A stretch of 64,000 nucleotides of DNA from Brassica napus (taxonomy: Eukaryota > Streptophyta > Magnoliopsida > Brassicales > Brassicaceae). Position 1 is the stretch's first letter. Every line of letters starts with the position of its first letter. The notes below the pieces were generated by a model. That model was given only the letters and a program-made list of their open reading frames with translations. It did no database searches and was not told where the DNA came from. Location of the stretch: the NCBI RefSeq assembly GCF_020379485.1, contig NC_063442.1, positions 18,486,732-18,550,731 of the forward strand, in the 5' to 3' direction. Shown here one piece after another: positions 35,201-45,190 of this stretch. The position numbers were made by a program, and so were the translations under genes.

Positions 35201-35863
35201 CCAAGATCCCAAAAGGAAGTTGAACTCCATACTTATCTTACTACTATTAGTTTGCCTCTTCCTGTTGATGTGAATGATGATTATGAATGGATAGCTGGTG
35301 ATTCTCCGTTACATTCTTTCAGGTCGTCAACCACATGGGAGGTGCTGCGGCCGCGGGAAGAGCTTAAAGATTGGGTAGATGTCGTTTGGTTCAAAGGAGG
35401 AATCCCAAAGCACGCATTCACCATGTGGGTAGCTAACTATGACAGGCTACCCACCCGTTCTCGACTTGCAGCGTGGGGGATTTCAATCTCGCCTGCATGT
35501 CCTTTCTGCTCAGGATATGACGAAACTAGAGACCACTTAATGCTGTCCTGCGTTTACAGTATTGATGTTTGGCGAGAAGTGCTTCTCAGATGTCAGCCAC
35601 CGCCAACAATGTTTACCACATGGTCTGAACTCCTCTCCTGGATCCGGTCCTCACCTTCAAACAGGCTAACCCTCTTGAGGAAACTAGCGGTTCAAACAGT
35701 CATTTTCACCCTATGGAAACAAAGGAATAACTTAGTCCACAATCAAACATCGATCCCTGCTGCTACCGTGTTCCATAGTGTTGACAAACAGCTGAGAAAT
35801 ATCATCTCAGCAAGGAGGAAAAGAAAATCTTTCAAAGCCCTCATGGCGATGTGGCTGCGATAG
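32222..35863 (+). CDS. LINE ORF2: endonuclease-reverse transcriptase
   Basis: The protein has 1213 aa. Residues 1 to about 230 are the APE-type endonuclease (FCWNVRGLN, GDFNQI, FTWWNKR, SDHAVLSI). The reverse transcriptase follows with GGPDGYSAEFF near residue 466, SQSAFLPGRLLAENVL, KVDLRKAFDCVRWDF, GIRQGDPLSPYLF, and the catalytic FADD near residue 698. A zf-RVT domain lies near residues 1050-1115 (GGIPKHAFTMW, CPFCSGYDETRDHL). The protein ends soon afterwards, without the RNase H domain that some plant LINEs carry. All key residues that I can place are present, so activity is plausible. It performs target-primed reverse transcription of its own RNA. Confidence 0.92.
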   Translation: MSTDIFCWNVRGLNKFNHRSGLRKWVRKNSPLFGGILETHVKHLKMNKFLLQLFPGWSAEDNYIFSPIGKIWIVWHPSLLVTIISKSLQMITAEVTWPSATQSTVVISIVYASNDPAERSLLWSEITALSVSHGLDTKPWLILGDFNQIREPSEHSLVPTLNMDKRIRDFNQCLSDANLDDLNFRGTTFTWWNKRKSAPVAKKLDRSLVNDIWYSVFPSSVAFVGKPDFSDHAVLSITLEPERTRARKPFRFYNFLIQNPDFLATVCVSWFSFNTTGSSMYRVSKKLKLLKNVIREFSNQNYSGIEKKTAKAHEKLLQAQHDMLSLPSTTNADNELQAQQEWDELSAAETAFFYQRTSINWLACGDGNSRLFHQYAASRQAMNHIHFLFSGTGERIDSQLGIQELCVDYFSDLLGSPVSQPMFIQSDLDLLFDFKCSADQVASFNKEFTADDIKEAFLSLPKNKTGGPDGYSAEFFIASWSIVGPEVTDAILEFFSSGQLLKQWNSANLVLIPKKVNASHTTDFTPISCLNTIYKVISKILASRLKEILPLLISQSQSAFLPGRLLAENVLLATDLVNGYNTQALSPRGMLKVDLRKAFDCVRWDFITATLRAIAIPENYICLIADCLSTTSFSVSVNGVSGGFFKSTKGIRQGDPLSPYLFVLAMECLSRLLLSRYESGLIGYHPRTEQLKISHLMFADDVMLFFDGTSNSLHGISECLDDFASWSGLHMNTTKTELFTSGLDQSESTAISSYGFTSGHFPIRYLGLPLMSRKLKISEYAPLMTKITSRFQSWSAKMLSFAGRLQLLKTVIFGIVTFWLSAFILPKGCIKSIESLCSRFLWSGNIEKKGLAKIAWNTVCLPKEEGGLDLRSFSVWNHVLCLKFLWLLQSKSPSLWANWHWSTHLSENSFWTIEARVTDSWAWRRLLDLRPLALQFCKTRLGNGRRASFWFDVWTPLGQLIEHMGSAGPRSLRIRKNAVVADAINDSVWSLPHPRSQKEVELHTYLTTISLPLPVDVNDDYEWIAGDSPLHSFRSSTTWEVLRPREELKDWVDVVWFKGGIPKHAFTMWVANYDRLPTRSRLAAWGISISPACPFCSGYDETRDHLMLSCVYSIDVWREVLLRCQPPPTMFTTWSELLSWIRSSPSNRLTLLRKLAVQTVIFTLWKQRNNLVHNQTSIPAATVFHSVDKQLRNIISARRKRKSFKALMAMWLR

Positions 35864-36202
35864 GTTTCTTTTGGTTTTATAAGTGATCCATCTTATTTTT
35901 ATTTCTTTTTGCCAAGATGGCTCAGACATAAGATATTACTTTGTAAAATCTTTTTTCATCTATATGATATTTACAGTTTAGCAAAAAAGTCGTTGATGTT
36001 GAGGTTTATGCAAAAAACCCAACTTTTTAGTTTCGTCGGTGGGAACTTGATTTAAATTTCATAAACAACAAGGGAAAACTGCCAAGAAGCAAAGGAAAAA
36101 AAGAAAAAGAAAATCGTTTAAATCTGTTCCGAGCGTTTTCCTCCTCCTTCACAATTTTCCTATTGAGTGACCTTCAAGGCAAGAAAACAGAGGGAGAACA
36201 CA

Positions 36203-39200
36203 ATGACCAGTTTGTTTCCATCAACGAAAAGTCATATCTCCTATAGAATTATATGGATGATCTTTGTGATCCCTTCTTGTGTTTACTCGGCTAGTGAGGA
36301 GCTTCACAGACTCTGCAGTGCCCCGTTTAGCTGCGGTAATCAAGAAGGTCTTTTTTACCCTTTCTGGATATCTGGTAGAGAAGCATGTGGCCACCCCGAG
36401 TTCAAACTCAACTGTAGCGGAGGATTTGCGGAGTTTACCATCTCCTCTGCAAAGTTCATAATCTTAGAGGCAAACTCTACCTCTCGTGTCGTAAGACTCG
36501 CTAGATCGGATTATACAGGCGATCTCTGTCCACCATACCCGCTAAACTCGCCGTTGTTCAACGAATACGTCCTTCCATTCGCTACTGGCACCGAGATGAT
36601 GACGATATACTACGGATGCCCCGAGGTTACGCAAACTGATTCTACTTACCTTGGTGACCTCGATTGTGAAGATGACGATGATGATGATGAGAAAAGTTAC
36701 TATGTGTCGAGAAACCGATCGTCTCTTGCACTTGGTGAGATTTGCAAACGTCACGTCAGCATTCCCGCAGATGGAACGTCTCTGAACACACTGCAAAGCG
36801 TTCCAACTCTAGGTAGTCTAAAGAAGGTTATCGTAGAGGGTTTCAAGCTTGGAGCTAACGGAGAATGTTTGACGTGCGAAAATTCTAAGGGTGCTTGTGG
36901 ATATAATCAGAGCTCTAATGGATTTATTTGTTATTGTATTGACGGGCATCAAAATGTTACTTGTGGTTCTACAAACTGGGGTAAGGTTTCTTTTTATTTA
37001 TTCTAATTTTCTTCTACAAGAACCACCAATTATCCCTTCCTTAAATCCATATCCGCCGACCTTTTGATTGGATCATGAACATGGAATATATTTAGTTTCT
37101 GATCACTGTATACAAAGTACTTGCGGTTTCAAGTTTATTTTGTTTCTAGAAAGATTCAAAATTCCATATTTAGTTTGAACTAACATTTTTTTCTGGTGCC
37201 ATATCATAGATACAGGCCTCTCTACTGGAGCAACAAAAGCAGGTACTACTATTTTCCTCTTCTTTCAAGCAACATGACTTTGATTACTATACACAGGATC
37301 ACCTAGTTCTTTATTGGGAAAATGCCTATTTGGACTCTAACAATTTCATTCATGCTAAATATGACCTGAAATTCATGCTAAATACAAACTTCAATTCAAT
37401 TATAATTAACAAAAAAGTACAGAATTTTTTTAAGATGACAACTTGAACCCTAGCATTGAACCCTTTGAAGGGGACTTTTGAATCACTAGACTAAAGTATA
37501 CTTTAAAATATTACTATAAATTTGAAATTATATATACTATGATAAGTCTTCATCTTCTCCCTTTGAAACTTTGGGATGATTATTTTATGGTTTGTGAAAC
37601 AGTTTTTGGTTTATGTTTTCCTAAAAATCATTTTAACCGATCAAGATTTAGATTGTTTTTCTTAAAATTATTTGACTCGAATTGAAGTTGTATTTATCAC
37701 TAACCAGCTTTTTCCGATTGCATTTAGGCACTATTAAATTTGGTAGGTAAAAATAGACAATTTTCCCTTTTTTTTTTATTCCCTCTAGTTTCTGATATCT
37801 ATTTAAGGAATCTCCCTTGCGTTACAAGTGTCATGTTTTTAGTTTGTAGAAAGATACACAATTCTCTCTTAAAAGTTTAGACTAACCTTTTCTTGGTGTC
37901 ATTCTGTTGATGCAGGCCTCTCAACAGGAAAGAAAGCAGGTACTTAATATTATTCATTTGCTTCACCCAATTAGATATCATATACGCAAACACATTATCA
38001 TATATATCTTAATATGAAAGCCTGTTTTTTCGTCTCTAGGAATCGGAACTGCTTTAGGGTTGGTGGGAATCATTCTTATAGCCGGAGGTTTGTTCTGTAC
38101 GTTCAAATGGAGAAAGAAAGCACAGGCAGCTCAATACATTAGAAAAGACTTGGTCATCACGTCTTCGAGTAAGGAAGCATCAAACAATCCAACTTCCACA
38201 ACAGTTTCATACACCGATCTCCCTCTTCTCCCCTCAGTGTCTAGCACTGCAAACAGAAGCGTCTTCTTTGGAGTTCAAGTCTTCAGCTACGAAGAACTTG
38301 AGGAAGCCACTCAAAATTTCTCTAGAGAACTCGGAGATGGCGGATTCGGTACAGTCTACTACGGTAAAGAACCCACTCTCTCTTTTTCAATCTCCTCGAG
38401 AATAAGCATTGAAGTATTGATTCAAGAATCTTTTGGCAATTTCTGAAAGGCGTGCTGAAGGATGGACGAGCTGTAGCAGTGAAACGACTATACGAAAGAT
38501 CGCTAAAACACGTTGAACAGTTCAAGAACGAGGTCGAGATCTTGAAATCGTTGAAGCATCCGAATCTTGTGATTCTATACGGATGCACATCGAGACATAG
38601 CAAAGAGCTTTTACTTGTCTACGAGTATATCTCAAACGGAACCCTCGCAGATCATCTCCACGGAGATCGTGCTATATCTCGTCCTCTTTGCTGGTCAGTT
38701 CGTCTAAACGTTGCGATCGAAACCGCAAGCGGTTTAGCATTTCTCCACGCATCCGGTAAAATACAAACTATAACAAATTACTTGACCATCAAGTTAGGTT
38801 AACCAGAGAATGATTTTGCAGGGATCATACATAGGGATGTGAAGACAACAAACATTCTCCTGGACGAGAACTACACGGTGAGAGTAGCCGACTTCGGTCT
38901 CTCACGGTTGTTTCCAATGGATCAAACTCACGTCTCCACCGCGCCGCAAGGTACTCCGGGCTATGTAGACCCGGAGTACTTCCAATGTTACCGTCTAAAC
39001 GAGAAAAGCGACGTTTACAGCTTCGGGGTCGTGCTAATAGAACTCATCTCTTCCAAAGAAGCTGTAGACATCACCAGGAAAAGCCACGACGTCAACCTAG
39101 CCAAAATGGCTGTTGCCAAAATCCAGAACAACGCGTTGCACGAGCTCGTTGATCCGAGCCTGGGATTCGAGAAGGATCCAGAGGTGAGGAGGAAGATGAT

Positions 39201-39438
39201 GTCGGTGGCTGAGCTTGCGTTTCGATGTTTGCAGCACGAGAGGGAAATGAGGCCGACGATGGATGAGATCCTGAAGATCTTGCGAGGGATTGAGGAGCAG
39301 ATCGGCCAGGATGTGGTGGATATTGGCGGGGATGATGTTGGATTGCTCAGACTTAGTGTTCCTCCGCCGATATCACCTGAAACTGATACGTGGACGAGCA
39401 AGAGCAGTTCAGAGGATATGGAGGCTATTCCTTTTTGA
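36203..39438 (+). CDS. Receptor-like kinase, LRK10L/WAK-like (GUB_WAK ectodomain), 6 exons
   Basis: Exons: 36203-36980, 37210-37242, 37916-37939, 38040-38363, 38450-38755, 38822-39438. The total of 2082 nt gives 693 aa, and all junctions keep phase. A signal peptide (about residues 1-31) precedes a cysteine-rich ectodomain of the GUB_WAK_bind plus WAK-associated type (CSAPFSCGNQEGLFYPFW, CYCIDGHQNVTC). The ectodomain contains a run of six Asp near residue 165. Two tiny exons give near-identical GLSTG linkers. One transmembrane helix follows (IGTALGLVGIILIAGGLF), then a kinase with GDGGFG, VAVKR, HRDVKTTN and DFG. It is therefore an RD kinase with every catalytic residue present. Relatives sense cell-wall or pathogen signals at the plasma membrane; the ligand is unknown here. 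A LINE has replaced whatever lay more than about 0.2 kb upstream, so expression may be altered. Confidence 0.93.
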
Positions 39439-39909
39439 CAAGTTATTATTATTTAGGGCTTGTAAAAGTGAGTTTTTAATTTATAATTTCATGTAAGATC
39501 TTTTATCTATGTTATATACGTCTATACTCCTACTATCGTAGGTCTTATTTTTCATGTATGTGCAATGTAAGAAAAAACAACATATAATATATGTAATTGG
39601 TAATGCTGATTCAGTTAAAGTTCGGATATTCGTTTGTCCCAGTTAGTTTCTAGTGTCTCTGTTGCGAGTCTTGTGACACACCTTACAATTCTAAATTTCT
39701 AAATTCTAATAGTAACGATATTTGTATTAGCCTATGAAACAAAATCTTCATGTATGAGTTTCAAAAAAAAAATGAAATTTAAGTATCTGCATAAAATAAT
39801 ATTAACTATTTACATGAAAGTATTTTGTACTTTTATCTTCGTTGATTTTGAAACACTTTATAATAGTTAGATAATATGTTCTTACATTTTGAAAGAAAAT
39901 ATAAATTGA
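39439..39909. other. 3' flank of the kinase gene
   Basis: AT-rich sequence to the Helitron border; it should contain the kinase 3' untranslated region. No other gene is seen. Confidence 0.5.
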
Positions 39910-41555
39910 CTAGGTGTTTTCCTGCACCATTTGCAGTGATAAATTTTTTAAAAGTTAAATTATATTTAAAATGAAATTTATTAATATTATATATTTTATT
40001 ATTTTTGACTAATATTAATATACAGTTGATTATTTAATAATAAAAAAATTAAATTTTTTTTTAACATCAATTTATTAAATATTAAGAAGAGTTTACATAG
40101 TCATTATACAGTAGAGATGAAGCTGATCTAGGGATCTAATAATAATATTCAAATAAGTTCAAAGTATCTATATTGGCTAACTTGTCCACCACTCCATTGC
40201 CATCTCTGTTTATCCAATTGAATTCAACCTCTTGGAATTTCCTGCTCCACCATCTTGCTTCTCTAACCCAGTTATACAAACCAAACTGCAATTTCCTTGA
40301 ATGTAGATTATCAATCATTTTCTTGTTATCACCTTCAAAGATCACCTTAGTAGCCTTTTATCCAACATTGTTGCATAGCTACTATTAGTGCATTATATTC
40401 CGTTTCCAACGGTGATGAGACTGTATTTCCTTTCGCATGCCCTGCTCCTCTATATTCACCATATGCACCACGTATCACCCATCCCATCTTACATTGGGTT
40501 GTAGTTGAAGTAAATGATGCATCAAAGTTGCATTTATACTATCTTTGTCGTGGTTTAGTCCATCTACCAGCGCGAGATGTTACAGTCGATCCTCTATTGG
40601 TGTTTTGTGTTGAAGTGCACACATCTCTTGCTTTTGACCACTCCTGTATCTCTACTCTTGCTTGTTCCAACACCCTCCACCATTGAGTATTCCTATGTTG
40701 AAATATAAGATTATTTCTACTTTTCCATATGCGCCAAAGGATACTTATAGGAAGGTCTTGAATCTGTGGCCATCTTGAGGATATGTTGCACGTGAGACAA
40801 ACATCTATATTTTCTTCTAGTGTAACTTGCATATCAAGTAGGGTAGTATTTGATATTCCGGAGCCTCGCCATATGCGCTGGGCATAAGGACATTCAAAGA
40901 ATAGATGTAACTCTGTTTCAGGAGCAGAGCAGCACCGCTTGCAGAAAAAAAATTGTTTATTTGAAAGTACATTTAATAATATATATGTAATATATTTAAA
41001 TTTTGAATTTTAGATAATTTTTTATCTATTTATTTTGGTTAAATGTATTAAATGAACTTGTATAAAATTACTAAAAAAACATATAAAAATTGTATAGTTA
41101 TTTAAAAATTATAACTAAACAATATATAAAATTTGTAGATATCTAAAAGAAACTAATGAAATTACGATTAACAATTTATTAATTTTTAAAAAAGATGTAG
41201 AAAATTTTGAAAATATTAGTAATAATTTTTTTATAATTATAAAAATACAATTAAATAATATTTGGAAATTTATAATGCATATTTCAATATATTTATTTTA
41301 GTGATGATTTGTGAGTTATTACCATATTTAAGAAGTTTACCAAAAATACAAATCAACATTAAATGTAATGTATTAGTTATTGTCATATTCTATAAAGTTT
41401 ACCAAAAATATATGTCAATAATAAATGTGATTGTCCATGTCATATTAATTATAAGCCATGTCATCAATCTTGTTAGTCATGTCATCATTTGTTTTGTAAA
41501 AATGATTGTAGAGAGGACATGTGGCAAAATCACTTCGCAAATATAGTCTAGGGGA
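39910..41555 (-). mobile_element. Helitron (1.65 kb) with a nested LINE tail
   Basis: On the minus strand the 5' end TCCCCTAGACTATATTTGCG starts at 41555 after A and is followed by AAGTGATTTTGCCACATGTC, a familiar Brassicaceae Helitron start. The 3' end is CTGCA-AATGG-TGCAG, then GAAAACACCTAG, ending at 39910 and followed by T. No Rep/helicase is visible; about 0.9 kb of the interior is a LINE remnant. Confidence 0.75.
40054..40948 (-). pseudogene. 5'-truncated LINE tail (zf-RVT and RNase H part of ORF2)
   Basis: The minus strand reads FCKRCCSAPETELHLFFECP, YAQRIWR, then ILWRIWKSRNNLIFQHRNTQ, a stop, KCNFDASF, GWVIRGAYGEYRGAGHA, SPLETEYNAL, another stop, and IFEGDN, WINRDGNGVVDKLAN. This is the end of a plant LINE ORF2 with an RNase H domain, broken by at least two stops. 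The element ends in a T run on the plus strand (40054-40062), which is the poly-A tail. It is a different lineage from the intact LINE at 30134-35988, which lacks RNase H. Confidence 0.8.
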
Positions 41556-42714
41556 TATTGGGTAGCCACAACTCTTTTAACTGACAGTTATCTTTTCAAA
41601 ACTAAAACGTATATTGATTTTGTTACACTATATCTCTAAAGCATCATAAACCAATCGAATATTATCAAATATAATCATATATAAGCATACTTTTCTTATT
41701 CCATTTCCTGGAATATGGTTTTCACAAAACATACATAAGTGATATAATATTTTTTTTTTCAAGGATAATTACATGGGACATTTGCTAAAACCAACCCAAA
41801 TATTCAAGTCAAATGTAAAAGTGTACCCTACTTTCAGTCAAATGCAAAACCAACCTAAAGAAATAGTGAAAGTACTATTTAACCCTTATGACAAAACAAA
41901 AAAACAGAAATGTATTTTACGTTTCTATCGTTTGGAAGTCTACACGTAATAAAAGAAGTCTACATATATATAGACTTCATACGAAGTCTACTTTATAGAC
42001 TTGTTTTGTAGTCTACACTCTAATTTGATCTAATAATTTAATTTTGAAAATGTATAAAAATAATTATTGTGATATTTTTAACTAATCATCAATATAATGG
42101 ATAATATGAAGTAAATAAATTAAAATTTCATATAATCGAACAATTTTGAAGAATATATACTAATTTGGTTATCATGTGTTAGACTATGTTCATAGTTTAG
42201 AAACAAAAGGTTCTAACATGTTATGTCTTTTAGTAGTTGATTTCATAGGGTTAGATTTTAGATTTTGTTTTTTTTTTTGTTTTATTAACTTAAATCTTCA
42301 GATTAATGTTTAGTAGTTTATATTTTGTATAAATGAGACTTTTTGATTATCAAGCAAAACATTTAGGGTTTGAGATTTGTGGTTTAGGGTTTCGTAGACC
42401 TACAATAAAGTCTACTTATCTGAAGACGTCTTTTTCAGTCTATATTTTTCAATTTGTTTTACAAAAAATCATTATATTTAAACTTAGTTAAGTTCCTTAC
42501 GAATAAAAAAAGTGAAATCATATACTATAACTATTAAAAAATAAAAAAATAAATTTAATTAATCATATATTAAAATTATTAAAATAATAAATAATAAACA
42601 ACAATAATTAAATTATTATAGTAGACTTCCAAAAAGGTCTACTATGTTATAGTAAGATCTACTCCAAAATTTTAATTTTAGTAGATTTTAAACGAAGTCT
42701 ACAGTATCGTAAAT

Positions 42715-42772
42715 TTTAACCTAGTTACATTTTTGTCTCCCTATATAAACAAAATTTATACAATCTCTCTCT
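42715..42772 (+). promoter_or_regulatory. TATA-containing block of E2, conserved in E1
   Basis: TTTAACCTAGTTAC, then TTTTTGTCTCC, the TATA word CTATATAAAC at 42741-42750, and a CT-rich run. It is close to the block at 10022-10080 in E1 and followed in both elements by CT-rich sequence and exon-like modules. Confidence 0.55.
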
Positions 42773-42779
42773 AAAGTGG

Positions 42780-44205
42780 TTGCACAAGTTTTTAAAACTC
42801 TCTCCCTTCTCTCTAAAACTTTCTCTCTTCTCTCTAAAATTCTCTCAATTGTTTCTAAATCTCTCTCATTATCTTCTTTCTCTCTAAAATTTTCTCAAGT
42901 CTTTCTCACAATATTATCTTGTCATTTTAGATATTATGATTCATGGATTTCATCTTCTCCTTTAAAAAATGTAAGTTTTAGATCTATAGATTTTAAATGT
43001 GTATTTTTATGTTTATTTCTCACAATATTATCTTTTTTTGGTAGGTATTATCACTCATGGATTTCATCATCTCCTCTAAAAATGTAAGTTTTAGATTAAT
43101 AGATTTTAAATATGTATTTACATGTTTATATTCAAATAAATTTATAGATCAAGCTCTCTACATTAATTTGCTACTAGTTTACCTTATAAATTCTATTATG
43201 TAAAGTATTTTCAGATTTAAAATTATTTTCACATTTCAAAATATATAGATTTTTCAGATCTGAAAATTATCAGACAGTGTAGACTACTAAAGAAGTTTAC
43301 TAAAGTTTGGAGACTTCATAGGAAGTTTACTAAACCACAAAGTTTAAGCAGACTTCATTGGAAGTCTAACAAAAATATGACTTTAATTTTTTTCTATGTT
43401 TTTTAATAATTTTATCTTATTTTTCAAGTATTTTCTTCCATGGTTGTTCTCTTTTCCTCCTAAAAATGTAAGGTTTACATCTATAGATTTAAAATATGTG
43501 TTCTAGTATTTATATTCAAATAAAGTTACATATTAAAATTCATATTAATATGTCTTTAATTTATAACTATTTCTTCTATTAAATCATATTTTTAAAAGTT
43601 TTTTAGATTTAAACTTATTTCATATTTTTAATATATTTATTTTTCAGATCTATTTTTTTTGATAGAGTAGACTTCATTTGAAATCTACTTAAAACTTACG
43701 GCTGGTAGACTTCAAATGAAGTCTACTAGCCTTGACTTTTAAGCATATTTCATTAGAAGTTTTCTCAAATATGATTTTAATTTTAATTTTATTTTTTATA
43801 ATTTTATTTTATTTTGCAGGTATTCTCTTCCAATGTTTTCAAATCATCTTCCCAAAAATGTAAGCTTTCCATATATTCATTATAAGATATTTTGTGTTTA
43901 TAATGAACTAAATTTATAGATTCATACATTATCTTTTTGCTTTGTTACAAGGATGACAAAAAACCATTTTTGAAATATTTTTCAGAACAAAGTATTTTCA
44001 AATTTTCTAAATGCACACTTTTAGATATGAAAATTTTCCATTAGTGTAGACTTCAACTAAAGTCTACTAAAGAGTAACTTTACGTAGACTTAATAAAAAG
44101 TCTACTAAAATATGATTTCATTTTTTATCTTATGTTTTTCTCTTAACTCTATCTTATTTTGCAGGTACTTTTTCCAAGACTTTATTTGAAGCATCAAGAT
44201 TATGA
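42780..44205 (+). repeat. Repeated exon-like modules of about 40 bp with splice-like borders in E2
   Basis: Short segments start after AG-ending pyrimidine runs and end before GTAAG-like donors, at about 42931-42969, 43045-43083, 43439-43468 and 43820-43859; a fifth starts at 44165 without a clear donor. Two of them carry ATGGATTTCATC. The following AGATCTATAGATTTTAAAT type sequence and the CAGATCTGAAAAT type sequence are repeated too. The array begins after the TATA block and a CTCTCTAAAA-rich leader, and AATAAAATATTAA at about 44264 could signal polyadenylation. No long protein results in one frame; a spliced, largely non-coding transcript is possible. Confidence 0.5.
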
Positions 44206-44934
44206 AAAATCAAACATACTCAAGAATACTTTTTAATATATTACTCTGTAATAACATTCATAATAAAATATTAATTTTTAAATAATTTTTTAATGCATAA
44301 TCTATAATCATTGTATTCATTTTTAGTTGTTTTCACTTGTATGAAATTATTAATTTTTTGTTAGATATCAATTTTTTCACAAGATCTAACCAACCAAACA
44401 AGTAAAACCACCATAAGCTAAAATAATAACTAACACACATGTGAGAAGAAGAAAATCTATACAAAATTTTCCCAAAAATTTTCAAGAATAACACTAATCA
44501 AAACAATTTGCAATAAGTATCAAGTGTATAATTATAACACATTAAATTGTGAAATTCATCCAAAACCATTAAAATTTTACTAACATACACTGTAAAATAA
44601 TTAAATCATGAAAAAATATGATGAATAATACACAAATACACTTTTAATAGAATTTACGACGTAGACTTCAACTGCAGTCTACATTTGTAGATTTATAAAA
44701 ACGGCTACACTTATTATCTAACATATAGTCAATCCAAAATTTTTTAGTGTATTTGGCGCAGACTTGATACACAAAGGCGTACAAAGTGTGTCTTAGATAA
44801 CTCGATCAAGTTCCGTACTTGTCGATTATTCGTGACAGGCATAAGAGGAGTATTTTCCTATTCGGAGTCACTTGTTTTAATGATGTTTGGTAAGGAATAG
44901 GTTAGCACCATCTTCTCAATTTTGTTGTCCAGAT

Positions 44935-45190
44935 CATAATCTTCTTGTGTCATTTCAAGAAGTTTACCATGTGTACAGCCATCATGCATAAGGAACATTC
45001 TTCAACCTTTCCGATTCTTCATCCTTTTCGAATATTTTATCATCCAAAATGTCTTTGGCCCATGCTTCACACTCGCTCTAAGTTTCCAACCACATCCTTG
45101 AACACGACACTTAGCCACATACAGAGTTTTCGTTGTCTTATATGCTGAGAATGTAAATTTATATTCCACAGTCACCGACTTCAGCTTTGA
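44935..45190 (-). pseudogene. MuDR/MURA-type transposase remnant (N-terminal DNA-binding region)
   Basis: The minus strand reads LKSVTVEYKFTFSAYKTTKT, LYVAKCRVQGCGWKLRASVK, HGPKTFWMIKYSK, then a stop within 10 residues. This is the pattern of the plant MULE transposase N-terminal region (YVVKC-x4-C-W-LRAS, then W-I-K), which contacts the termini. No DDE catalytic domain follows, so it cannot act. It lies in the middle of E2, reading away from the right terminus as mudrA does. Confidence 0.7.

Larger units (their letters stand above)
30134..35988 (+). mobile_element. Full-length LINE retrotransposon (5.9 kb) with both long ORFs open
   Basis: The element has a 160-bp leader, ORF1, ORF2, a short trailer and a terminal A run (35983-35988). 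It is flanked by GTTGTTGATGTT (30122-30133) and GTCGTTGATGTT (35989-36000), a 12-bp target duplication with one difference. Neither ORF has a stop or frameshift, so this copy is either young or under selection. The copied RNA would be cut and primed at the target by the ORF2 endonuclease. Its 3' end lies 215 bp before the start codon of the receptor kinase. Confidence 0.88.
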
